Shown here piece by piece: positions 26,701 through 35,246 of a stretch of DNA of 64,000 nucleotides (its first letter is position 1; every line of letters begins with the position of its first letter). This DNA comes from Mucilaginibacter yixingensis (GTDB lineage Bacteria; Bacteroidota; Bacteroidia; Sphingobacteriales; Sphingobacteriaceae), in assembly GCF_041080815.1 (NCBI RefSeq), contig NZ_CP160205.1:2170001-2234000 (forward strand). Direction: 5' to 3'. The translations under genes were made by a program, and so were the position numbers. Under the pieces are notes generated by a model. That model worked only from the letters and a program-made list of their open reading frames with translations. It searched no databases and was not told the DNA's origin.

Positions 26701-28803
26701 ATGGTCATAAAGATATTTACAGGAACTAGCGCTTTTCTTTTCTTTCTGCTTGCGCTATTGCTACCGGCAGCACGGCTAAAAGCTGATGACGGACACGGGC
26801 TGTGGTTAAGAAATAATAAAACGAATCCTGTCATCATCAGCTGCTCAGATAAATCGGCTACTGCTATGTTGGCAATAGAGGAACTGAAGGACGGATGGAT
26901 GGGTAAGGCAGGAGCGAAAATGCTTCTTATTGTAAAGTTTGATCAATCTATAAAAGGCGATGGCTATATACTCAAGCCGCAATCAATCCAGGCGGCTACC
27001 CCGGTAGGTTTGTTGTATGGTGCATTTGACTATCTGAGGCGGCAAAAAGTAGGCGAAGACCTGCATGTAACTTCTAATCCATCTTATCAGCGACGAATTC
27101 TGAATCATTGGGATAACCTCAACGGAACCATAGAGCGGGGGTATGCCGGCAGTTCTATCTTCTGGCGCAACGAAAAACAAGCGCCAACGGTAACCGAAGC
27201 CGATAGAAAGCTATGGCGCGAATATGCTCGTGCCAACGCATCTGTGGGCATTAATGGCGCGGTATTGAATAATGTAAACGCCTCGCCAATAATTCTATCT
27301 GACGATTACCTCAATAAAGTAAAAGAGGTAGCCGATGTGCTGCGTCCGTATGGTATGCGGGTTTACCTATCTGTCAATTTTGCTTCGCCGATGGTACTGG
27401 GGAAACTTGCGACTGCCGATCCACTGGCACCCGGGGTTATTAATTGGTGGAAGGATAAAGCAAACGAAATTTATAAGGCCATCCCAGATTTTGGGGGCTT
27501 TTTAGTGAAGGCAAACAGCGAGGGGCAGCCTGGTCCGCAGGACTATAAGCGTACACACGTTGACGGTGCAAACATGCTGGCCGATGTGCTTCAGCCGCAC
27601 GGCGGTATTGTGATGTGGAGGGCTTTTGTATACAGCGCAAGCGATAAGGACCGTGCTAAGCAAGCTTATGAAGAATTTATGCCTTTTGATGGCCGATTTA
27701 GAGATAATGTAATTATACAGGTTAAAAACGGGCCGATTGATTTTCAGCCAAGAGAGCCATTTAGTCCGCTGTTTGGTGCTATGAAAAAAACTTCGGTGAT
27801 GCCCGAGTTTCAGATCACAAAAGAGTATCTGGGCGAGAATATCCACCTGGTGTATCTGGGCACACTGTGGGAGGAAGCCTTAAAAAGCGATACCTACCAG
27901 CAAGGAAAGGGCAGCACGGTTGCCCGTTGTACAGATGGTAGCCTGTATCCACAACAATATACCGCAATAGCCGGGGTGGCAAACATAGGGCTGGATGCTA
28001 ATTGGTGCGGCAGTAATTTTGACCAGGCCAACTGGTACGCCTATGGTCGTTTGGCTTGGGATAACCAGTTAACGGCTACACAAATTGCAGATGAATGGGT
28101 AAAGCTTACCTTTTCACCAGATCAAACAACCGCAGGCGATAGTAAATGGCAAAACGGGTTCCTTAAACCGGTTACGGCAATGATGATGAAAAGCCGTGAA
28201 GCAATGGTTAACTATGAAATGCCGTTGGGCCTGCATCATATATTTGCTGCCGACCGCCATTATGGCCCCGGGCCATGGTATGCACCTAAGAAAGTCAGGG
28301 TAGATTGGACCCCGCCTTATTATCACAAAGCGGGTGCAGATGGCATCGGCTTCGATAGAACCAGCAAAGGCACGGCTGCCGTTAACCAGTATCAGCAAAC
28401 AGTTGCCGACGAGTTTGATAACCTGAAGACCTGCCCTGAAAAATATCTATTGTGGTTTCATCATTTGCCGTGGACTTACCAGGTTGCCAGCGGAAGAACT
28501 TTATGGGACGAGATTTGCTACCGGTACCAGGATGGCCTGCAATCGGTTAAGGAATTTCAAAAAACATGGGATAGCCTGCGTCCTTTTGTAGACGAGCAGC
28601 GGTTTGAAGAAGTGCAAAGCAAATTGCAACGGCAATATCATGACGCGCAGGTATACAAGGATGGCTGCCTGCTCTATTTCCAAACATTCAGCAAGATGCC
28701 GTTCCCGCCGGGCTGTGAAAAACCAATCTATACGCTGGATTATCTGGAAAGCATCGATCCATTTACTATGGAAAAGTTTCCGGCTTCAAACGGGGGCCAA
28801 TAA
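26701..28803 (+). CDS. GH67 alpha-glucuronidase
   Basis: Removes (4-O-methyl)-glucuronic acid from the non-reducing-end xylose of xylo-oligosaccharides. ATG at 26701 starts a hydrophobic signal (IFTGTSAFLFFLLALLLPAA); an in-frame TTG at 26692 is rejected. Family features include the GHGLWLRNN beginning, YQRRILNHWDNLNGTIERGY, FGGFLVKANSEGQPGPQDY with a catalytic-type Glu, MPEFQITKEYLGE and LDANWCGSNFDQANWYAYGR. The 700-residue length is right for the family. It heads a + strand run with GH43 and a CE20-type esterase. GH115 at 32462 covers internal glucuronate side groups, so the pair is complementary. Confidence 0.93.
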   Translation: MVIKIFTGTSAFLFFLLALLLPAARLKADDGHGLWLRNNKTNPVIISCSDKSATAMLAIEELKDGWMGKAGAKMLLIVKFDQSIKGDGYILKPQSIQAATPVGLLYGAFDYLRRQKVGEDLHVTSNPSYQRRILNHWDNLNGTIERGYAGSSIFWRNEKQAPTVTEADRKLWREYARANASVGINGAVLNNVNASPIILSDDYLNKVKEVADVLRPYGMRVYLSVNFASPMVLGKLATADPLAPGVINWWKDKANEIYKAIPDFGGFLVKANSEGQPGPQDYKRTHVDGANMLADVLQPHGGIVMWRAFVYSASDKDRAKQAYEEFMPFDGRFRDNVIIQVKNGPIDFQPREPFSPLFGAMKKTSVMPEFQITKEYLGENIHLVYLGTLWEEALKSDTYQQGKGSTVARCTDGSLYPQQYTAIAGVANIGLDANWCGSNFDQANWYAYGRLAWDNQLTATQIADEWVKLTFSPDQTTAGDSKWQNGFLKPVTAMMMKSREAMVNYEMPLGLHHIFAADRHYGPGPWYAPKKVRVDWTPPYYHKAGADGIGFDRTSKGTAAVNQYQQTVADEFDNLKTCPEKYLLWFHHLPWTYQVASGRTLWDEICYRYQDGLQSVKEFQKTWDSLRPFVDEQRFEEVQSKLQRQYHDAQVYKDGCLLYFQTFSKMPFPPGCEKPIYTLDYLESIDPFTMEKFPASNGGQ

Positions 28804-28861
28804 AAATCAACAGAAACAATTTGTTCAAAATCATCAACGGATTATAAACCTCTTTTAATAT

Positions 28862-29926
28862 ATGAACTCAACATGCTTTAAATCATTGGGATTGGCGGCC
28901 ACCACGGCACTATTGTGTGCTTCGGTAACCGGTCTGGCTCAACACCCCAAAAAATATTTGTCACAGCCGCTTATCAAAACCATTTATACGGCAGATCCCT
29001 CTGCTCATGTTTTTAATGGTAAGCTATACATCTATCCGTCGCATGACATTGATGCCGGCATCCCCGAAAATGACAATGGCGATCATTTTGCCATGCGAGA
29101 TTATCATATCCTTTCTATGGATAACATTAACGGTCCGGTTACAGATCATGGCGTGGCGCTGGATATCAAGAATATCCCATGGGCGGGCCGACAACTTTGG
29201 GCGCCGGATTGCGCCTATAAAAACGGCACCTATTATCTCTACTTCCCGGTGAAGGACAAAAAAGATGTGTTCCATATCGGTGTAGCTACCTCAAAAAATC
29301 CGGCCGGTCCTTTTAAGGCAGAACCGGAGCCAATTAAAGGCAGTTTTAGTATAGACCCTGCCGTATTTACAGATACCGACGGACAAAGCTATATGTATTT
29401 CGGGGGCATCTGGGGTGGTCAGCTGCAGCGCTGGGCTACAGGTAAATATGAGGCCAACGGCTCTAAAACAGACCTGATGAAAGACGATGCACCTGCACTA
29501 AGCTGCAAAGTGGCCAGGCTGAGCAGCAACATGAAGGGATTTGATGGTCCGGTGCGTGATGTGGTTATCCTTGATAATAATGGTAAACCACTGCTAGGCA
29601 AAGATCATGACCGTCGCTTTTTTGAGGGCTCATGGATGCACAAGTATAAGGGGAAATACTACTTCACCTATTCAACCGGCGATACCCACTACCTGGCCTA
29701 CGCCATCGGCGATCATCCTTATGGGCCCTTCCGCTATAAAGGTATCTTCTTAAAACCGGTGGAAGGCTGGACCACCCATCACTCCATTGTTGAGTTTAAA
29801 GGCAAGTGGTATCTGTTTTATCATGATACGCAGCTATCGGGCAAAACTCATCTCAGAAACGTAAAGGTCACCCCGCTATATCATAAGCCAGATGGCAGCA
29901 TATCCATGATTGATCCTTTTAAATAG
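28862..29926 (+). CDS. GH43 beta-xylosidase-like (subfamily 1-like)
   Basis: Five-bladed beta-propeller hydrolase of 354 residues with a signal peptide ending near GLAQ (27). Catalytic candidates are the general-base Asp in IYTADPSAHVF, the pKa-modulating Asp in SFSIDPAVFTD and the acid Glu in RFFEGSWMHKYKG. WAPDCAYKNGTYYLYFPVKD is typical of the subfamily active on xylo-oligosaccharides. The ATG at 28862 follows the GH67 stop by 58 nt, consistent with one transcript. It likely trims xylose or exo-xylobiose in the periplasm; alpha-L-arabinofuranosidase activity is the main alternative in GH43. Confidence 0.9.
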   Translation: MNSTCFKSLGLAATTALLCASVTGLAQHPKKYLSQPLIKTIYTADPSAHVFNGKLYIYPSHDIDAGIPENDNGDHFAMRDYHILSMDNINGPVTDHGVALDIKNIPWAGRQLWAPDCAYKNGTYYLYFPVKDKKDVFHIGVATSKNPAGPFKAEPEPIKGSFSIDPAVFTDTDGQSYMYFGGIWGGQLQRWATGKYEANGSKTDLMKDDAPALSCKVARLSSNMKGFDGPVRDVVILDNNGKPLLGKDHDRRFFEGSWMHKYKGKYYFTYSTGDTHYLAYAIGDHPYGPFRYKGIFLKPVEGWTTHHSIVEFKGKWYLFYHDTQLSGKTHLRNVKVTPLYHKPDGSISMIDPFK

Positions 29927-29994
29927 GGTCTTTAAGTTGAGTTTGTCAATGGTTTGAGTATCAGTTGAATGTTTAAAAAGATCTATCCTGTTTT

Positions 29995-31959
29995 ATGAAA
30001 AAGCATTGGAACGCAGCAGGCGTCCTCGCGTACCTTGTATTGTGCTGTCTATCATCAAAAGCTGACGTGCGCTTACCGCAATTGATAGGTGACGGCATGG
30101 TTTTGCAAAGAGACGTTAAGCTGAAAGTTTGGGGCTGGGCCTCGCCGGCTGAACATGTTAGCGTTAAGATTAATGGTAAAACGGCTAATTGTATTGCCGC
30201 TCAGGATGGCAAATGGCTGGCTACGCTACCTGCCATGAAAGCCGGGGGACCGTACACGATGACGGTTGATGGCAAGAATCACATTATACTCAAAGATATC
30301 CTGATTGGCGATGTTTGGTTTTGCTCGGGCCAGTCTAACATGGTATTGCCGGTTGAGCGGGTGAAAGAAAGATATCCGGAAGAGGTTGCCTCAGCCAATT
30401 ATCCGCAGATCAGAAACTTCTTTATTCCCACGGCATCTGATGTACGCGGCCAGCATGCAGATCTGCCTCCGGGCAAATGGCGGCCAACAAACCCTAAAAC
30501 CGTTCTTGAATTTGGCGCGGCCAGTTATTTTTTTGCAAAGCAGCTGTATCTCAAATATCATGTGCCTATCGGTATCATCAACTCCAGCGTCGGCGGCACA
30601 CCCATCCAGGCATGGATAGGGGCGGACGGATTTAAGAGTCTATCCGGTTACCAGAAACGTTTAGATCAGTTTAAAGACAGCTCGTTTATGAACCGGGTAA
30701 CGCGGGCCAGACGACAAGCCGATGCAAGTCACACCCAAGCTACAGATCCAGATCCTGATAAAGGTCTCTCCGGCGGCGTTAAGTGGTACGCTCCTGGATT
30801 CATACCCCAAAACTGGCACAAGTTCTGGCTGCCGGGATATTGGGCAGACCAGGGTGTGCGCGGACTAAACGGCGTGGTATGGTTCAGAAAAGAGGTGAAC
30901 ATCCCGGAGAGTATGGTAGGGCAAGCGGCAAAGCTGTTTATGGGCCGTATTGTAGATGCCGATGAAACTTATGTAAACGGTCAGAAGGTTGGTAACACCA
31001 CTTATCAGTACCCTCCGCGCCGTTACGATATTCCAGCTGGATTATTGAAAGCCGGCAAAAATGTGATCGTTATTCGCTTAACCAATACCATAGGTAAGGG
31101 TGGGTTTGTGCCCGATAAGCGCTACGAGCTGACTGACGGAAAAACCAGCATTGACTTACGCGGCGACTGGCTTTACCAGGTCGGGCAGGTTTTATCGCCG
31201 TTTCGTGCGATGGAAAATATTGACCGGGATGCTGTGTTTTCAGCACAAAATGAACCGACCGGTCTTTACAATACCATGGTTGCTCCGGCTATTAATTACG
31301 CTGTTAAAGGTATGGTTTGGTATCAGGGTGAGTCTAATCCGGGTACGCCCGATTATCACGAGTTGCTGACTACCTTGATCACCAGCTGGCGTGCCGACTG
31401 GCGGCAAGGCAATGTGCCTTTTTTGATTGTACAGCTGCCAAATTTCGGCGATGCTCAATACTCGCCGTCAGAAAGCCAATGGGCACAAATCAGGGAAGCA
31501 GAGCTGCAGTCGCTTGCTTTGCCCAATACAGGCCTGGCCGTAACTATTGATGCCGGCGAGTGGAATGATGTTCATCCTGTTAATAAAGAGGACGTAGGCG
31601 ATCGGCTGGCCCTGGCTGCAGAAAAGATAGCTTATGGCGATACCAAGGTGGTGGCCTCGGGCCCGATTTTTCAGTCGGCACAAGTGCAGGATCATCAGAT
31701 CGTGCTTTCGTTTAACAGCGTAGGGGGCGGCCTGATAGCCAAAGGCGGTGAACCTCTCACGCAATTTGCCATTGCCGGCGAGGACAAGAAATTTGTGTGG
31801 GCCGATGCTAGAATTGATGGCGATAAAGTGATTGTGAGCAGCGCCAGGATAGATCATCCATTGTACGCGCGGTATGCCTGGGCCGATAATCCGGATGGGG
31901 CTAATCTTTATAATCAAGAAGGCTTGCCCGCCTCGCCGTTCCGCACCGATAAACCCTGA
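29995..31959 (+). CDS. SGNH sialate O-acetylesterase-like protein (CE20-type acetyl-xylan esterase)
   Basis: Secreted carbohydrate O-acetyl esterase of 654 residues. The signal is at residues 1-23. The Ser nucleophile motif is VWFCSGQSNM (S114), and further blocks are INSSVGGTPIQAWIG and GMVWYQGESNPG, with the late Asp/His region at DVHPVNKEDVGDRLAL. Between them, about residues 296-375, lies an inserted jelly-roll resembling a GH2 sugar-binding domain (VVWFRKEVNIPE, ETYVNGQKVG). That split arrangement is known for CE20 esterases that deacetylate xylan, which suits the neighbouring GH67 and GH43. Many databases name such proteins sialate O-acetylesterase; sialate activity is unlikely here. 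Confidence 0.85.
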   Translation: MKKHWNAAGVLAYLVLCCLSSKADVRLPQLIGDGMVLQRDVKLKVWGWASPAEHVSVKINGKTANCIAAQDGKWLATLPAMKAGGPYTMTVDGKNHIILKDILIGDVWFCSGQSNMVLPVERVKERYPEEVASANYPQIRNFFIPTASDVRGQHADLPPGKWRPTNPKTVLEFGAASYFFAKQLYLKYHVPIGIINSSVGGTPIQAWIGADGFKSLSGYQKRLDQFKDSSFMNRVTRARRQADASHTQATDPDPDKGLSGGVKWYAPGFIPQNWHKFWLPGYWADQGVRGLNGVVWFRKEVNIPESMVGQAAKLFMGRIVDADETYVNGQKVGNTTYQYPPRRYDIPAGLLKAGKNVIVIRLTNTIGKGGFVPDKRYELTDGKTSIDLRGDWLYQVGQVLSPFRAMENIDRDAVFSAQNEPTGLYNTMVAPAINYAVKGMVWYQGESNPGTPDYHELLTTLITSWRADWRQGNVPFLIVQLPNFGDAQYSPSESQWAQIREAELQSLALPNTGLAVTIDAGEWNDVHPVNKEDVGDRLALAAEKIAYGDTKVVASGPIFQSAQVQDHQIVLSFNSVGGGLIAKGGEPLTQFAIAGEDKKFVWADARIDGDKVIVSSARIDHPLYARYAWADNPDGANLYNQEGLPASPFRTDKP

Positions 31960-32000
31960 ATTTGATGTTTTAACGATAGTTAATATGAACCCCAGATATG

Positions 32001-32029
32001 AAAAAGGCCGCCTAACCGCTGCCTTTTTT
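32001..32029 (+). terminator. Intrinsic terminator after the esterase gene
   Basis: AAAAAGGC at 32001-32008 pairs with GCCTTTTT at 32021-32028, a perfect 8-bp stem with a 12-nt loop followed by T residues, 41 nt after the esterase stop. It would end the GH67-GH43-CE20 transcript; the A/T symmetry allows function in both directions. Confidence 0.65.
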
Positions 32030-32047
32030 GTTGTACAGTTGGAAACA

Positions 32048-32074
32048 ATAAGGGCGACATCGCGCCGCCCTTAT
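32048..32074. terminator. Second GC-rich hairpin downstream of the esterase gene
   Basis: ATAAGGGCG at 32048-32056 and CGCCCTTAT at 32066-32074 form a perfect 9-bp stem with a 9-nt loop. No U-tract follows. It may back up the terminator at 32001 or stabilise a processed 3' end. Confidence 0.4.
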
Positions 32075-32079
32075 AAACC

Positions 32080-32461
32080 TAAAATTTGTGAATTTTAAAG
32101 TCCCAGTTGTTGAACCTTTAAACCAATTATTGAGAGAGAGACTCCCAGTTATAAAAGTGCAAATTCAACGTTGCCCCGTGTGTTACAATTCGATATGATG
32201 ATAGTACAAATGTTAAATTGCATTTAGTCCATACAGGCCTTTTGGGTGCTGAAATCAAGGGTTCTTCAATCGTTTGGCGCAGATATATCAATGAAACAAG
32301 CGCTAAAAACCATAGTTTGAACATTCGTACTATATGTTTTGTACAAAAGACAAGCTGCAGTGGATGGCTTGCATTTACTTTTGTTACCGGCCCTTTGAGG
32401 CATTATAGACCAAATTCTTTTTAAAAAACTGTCGCTCTTTTGCTGAGCAACCGAAAATACG
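32080..32461. other. Non-coding leader region upstream of GH115
   Basis: About 380 nt with no credible gene; short reading frames here lack family features. CCCAGTT occurs at about 32101 and again at about 32144. The promoter of the GH115 gene is expected here, since a terminator precedes it, but no convincing TTTG/TAnnTTTG pair was found. Confidence 0.4.
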
Positions 32462-35026
32462 ATGACCAGATATACCTGTTTGCGTTCAGTTATTGTTTTG
32501 CTTTGCCTGCTGGCCGGCAGATGTTTGGCACAAAGCCCTGGAGATGCAGTTTGTGTTGCCGAGCAGCCCGGTGCCAATTATTTTCCGCTGGTGGCTGGGG
32601 GGCAGGCATCGCCCGTGCTTGTTAGCGACAGCGAATGGCCCGGTGTAAAGCGTGCCGCTGCTTCTTTTATTACAGATGTGCAGGCGGTTACGGGTCAGTT
32701 GCCGGTTATGGTTAATAAAGCGCAAAAACGAGTAGTTATTATCGGCACAATAGGCAAAAATCAATGGATAGACAGACTGATAAAGCAGGGTAAACTCAAG
32801 GTAAATGATATTGCCGGGAAATGGGAGACATATCTCATACAGTCGGTACATCATCCGTTCCCCGGTGTTGAAGATGCGTTAATTATTGCCGGTAGCGATA
32901 AGCGGGGCACCATTTACGGCGTTTATGATCTTTCTGCGCAAATAGGCGTATCGCCATGGTATTGGTGGGCCGATGTTCCGGTGAAGCGCAAGAAAGCATT
33001 GTACGTGCTGCCCTCAAGACATACCGACGGCACTCCGGCAGTAAAATATCGCGGCATATTTATTAATGACGAAGCGCCCGCGTTCTCAGGCTGGGCCAGA
33101 GAGAAATTTAATGGCCTGAATCATCATGTATATGAGAAGGTTTTTGAACTGATTTTACGTTTAAAAGGTAATTACCTATGGCCTGCCATGTGGGGTAACG
33201 CCTTTAATGATGATGATAAAGAGAACCCTGCACTTGCAGATGAGTATGGCGTGGTAATGGGTACCTCGCACCATGAACCCATGGACAGGGCGCAGCAGGA
33301 ATGGAAACGTTATGGCAAAGGCGCATGGAATTACGAAACCAATAAACAGGAACTGCAAAGTTTTTGGCGCGAAGGAATTGAGCACATGGGCAACAAAGAA
33401 ACCGTGGTTACGGTTGGCATGCGCGGCGACGGAGATATGCCTATGACCGAGGGAAGTAACATTGCGCTGTTAGAAAACATAGTTAAAGATCAGCGGCAGA
33501 TTATAGGTAGTGTATTGAAAAAAGACCCTGCCGATGTGCCCCAGATGTGGGCGCTTTACAAAGAGGTGCAGGATTATTATGACAAAGGCATGCGCGTACC
33601 CGATGATATCACCCTGTTGTTGTGCGACGATAACTGGGGCAATATCCGCAAGCTGCCTGCCCTGACCGGCAAACCCCGCAAGGGCGGTTACGGTATTTAT
33701 TATCATTTTGACTATGTAGGTGGTCCGCGCAATTATAAATGGCTTAATACCAATACTATTGCTAAAACCTGGGAGCAAATGCATCTGGCTTATGCTTACA
33801 ACGCCAGGCAGATCTGGGTAGTCAACGTAGGTGATTTAAAGCCGATGGAATACCCCATCAGTTTCTTTCTGGATTATGCCTGGAACCCCGAGAAATGGCC
33901 GGCCGCCAAACTGCATCAATATGCAATTGACTGGGCAAAACAACAGTTTGGTGCAGAGCACGCCGGGAAAATTGCAGAACTACTGACGCAATACACCCGT
34001 TATAATTCCAGGCGAAAACCGGAATTGCTAGATCAAAACACTTATAGCTTGATCAACTACAATGAATTTGAGCATGTGGTAAAAGACTACAAGCAGCTAG
34101 AGCAGCAGGCTGAAGCCTTAGCAGGTGCGCTCCCTAAAGCTTATCAGGATGCATTTTATGAATTGGTTTGGCATCCCATACAAGCCTGTGCCAATCTGAA
34201 TGAGTTATATTTTGAGGTGGCTAAAAACAAATATTACGCACAACTGGGTAACGCCAGTGCAACAAATGAGGCAGCTGCAGCAGCGAAGCAGCTTTTTGAT
34301 AAAGATCAGCAGATCTCCAATTACTACAATCATCAACTGGCTGGGGGCAAATGGAACCACATGATGGATCAAACACATATCGGTTACGTAATGTGGTCTG
34401 ACCCGAAAACCAATCGCATGCCGGATGTGGTTACGCTGAGTCCTGAGAGTGTATCAGGTCATCAAGAAACACCAATAGCCCAAGGATTGGAACACACCCC
34501 CAAAATTGACGGTTTGCCGGCAGACACACATGGCTACATTGCCATTGAAGCGGAGCACTATAGCAAAGCTGTTAACCAAAAAGGTATCAGTTGGTTAACT
34601 GTTCCAGATTATGGTAATACTTTATCTGGTGTTACCCCATGGCCGGTAACTGCATCAAGAATTAAGCCTGCGGCTGCCACGCCTCATCTTGAATATAACA
34701 TCAGGCTGAAGGATACCGGTACCGTGGCCATCACCACTTATATATCGCCTACGCTCGATTTCAGGAACGGTGGCGATGGGCTTTATTACGCTATTTCTGT
34801 TGATGACGAGCAGCCTCAACTGGTAAATATGGCTGCCAAGACAGATAGCAAGGAATGGGCCGGGGCTGTTTCTGACAATATCAGAAAGCTGACTACCCGG
34901 CATCGCGTTAGCAAACCGGGAAAACATACCATAAAATATTGGATGGTTGACCCGGCGGTGGTGCTGCAAAAAATTGTACTGGATTCAGGAGGATTGAAAC
35001 CGAGTTATCTCGGTCCACCTGAATAG
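32462..35026 (+). CDS. GH115 xylan alpha-1,2-glucuronidase
   Basis: Secreted enzyme of 854 residues that removes (4-O-methyl)-glucuronic acid from internal as well as terminal xylose residues of xylan. The signal peptide ends near CLAQ (24). Family segments include GTIYGVYDLSAQIGVSPWYW, KYRGIFINDEAPAFSGWARE, LKGNYLWPAMWGNAFNDDD, VGMRGDGDMPM and WVVNVGDLKPMEYPISFFLD. The C-terminal 190 residues form an extra beta domain (GYIAIEAEHYSKAVNQKG onward), as in known GH115 proteins. It has its own upstream region and precedes the hybrid sensor gene. With GH67 it gives the locus two mechanistically different alpha-glucuronidases. Confidence 0.93.
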   Translation: MTRYTCLRSVIVLLCLLAGRCLAQSPGDAVCVAEQPGANYFPLVAGGQASPVLVSDSEWPGVKRAAASFITDVQAVTGQLPVMVNKAQKRVVIIGTIGKNQWIDRLIKQGKLKVNDIAGKWETYLIQSVHHPFPGVEDALIIAGSDKRGTIYGVYDLSAQIGVSPWYWWADVPVKRKKALYVLPSRHTDGTPAVKYRGIFINDEAPAFSGWAREKFNGLNHHVYEKVFELILRLKGNYLWPAMWGNAFNDDDKENPALADEYGVVMGTSHHEPMDRAQQEWKRYGKGAWNYETNKQELQSFWREGIEHMGNKETVVTVGMRGDGDMPMTEGSNIALLENIVKDQRQIIGSVLKKDPADVPQMWALYKEVQDYYDKGMRVPDDITLLLCDDNWGNIRKLPALTGKPRKGGYGIYYHFDYVGGPRNYKWLNTNTIAKTWEQMHLAYAYNARQIWVVNVGDLKPMEYPISFFLDYAWNPEKWPAAKLHQYAIDWAKQQFGAEHAGKIAELLTQYTRYNSRRKPELLDQNTYSLINYNEFEHVVKDYKQLEQQAEALAGALPKAYQDAFYELVWHPIQACANLNELYFEVAKNKYYAQLGNASATNEAAAAAKQLFDKDQQISNYYNHQLAGGKWNHMMDQTHIGYVMWSDPKTNRMPDVVTLSPESVSGHQETPIAQGLEHTPKIDGLPADTHGYIAIEAEHYSKAVNQKGISWLTVPDYGNTLSGVTPWPVTASRIKPAAATPHLEYNIRLKDTGTVAITTYISPTLDFRNGGDGLYYAISVDDEQPQLVNMAAKTDSKEWAGAVSDNIRKLTTRHRVSKPGKHTIKYWMVDPAVVLQKIVLDSGGLKPSYLGPPE

Positions 35027-35246
35027 AGGAGGGAGCCTGACTTTGATGATGTGTTTTGGCTCTTTTGTTAATAGAGATAAACCATTAGCAGTTTTATATC
35101 CGGTATATTATTTAGATTTTACAAGCAAATTCCGGTAATTACAGAGAACCGGTAATTTTATAGTTAGACCAATTATTTTTTTCCGTTCAACGGATACGTT
35201 CTGTCTGCGTGGTTAAAGCTGCGCTGACAGATAAACCTTTAGTAAG

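Noticed and set aside
29995..31959. Sialic acid metabolism role for the SGNH esterase
   Set aside because: No sialidase, NanA-type lyase or sialate transporter nearby; the xylan context and split jelly-roll favour CE20.
32127..32577. Short frames on both strands in the gap before GH115
   Set aside because: Mutually overlapping, low-complexity, no start-site support, and one overlaps the GH115 signal peptide.
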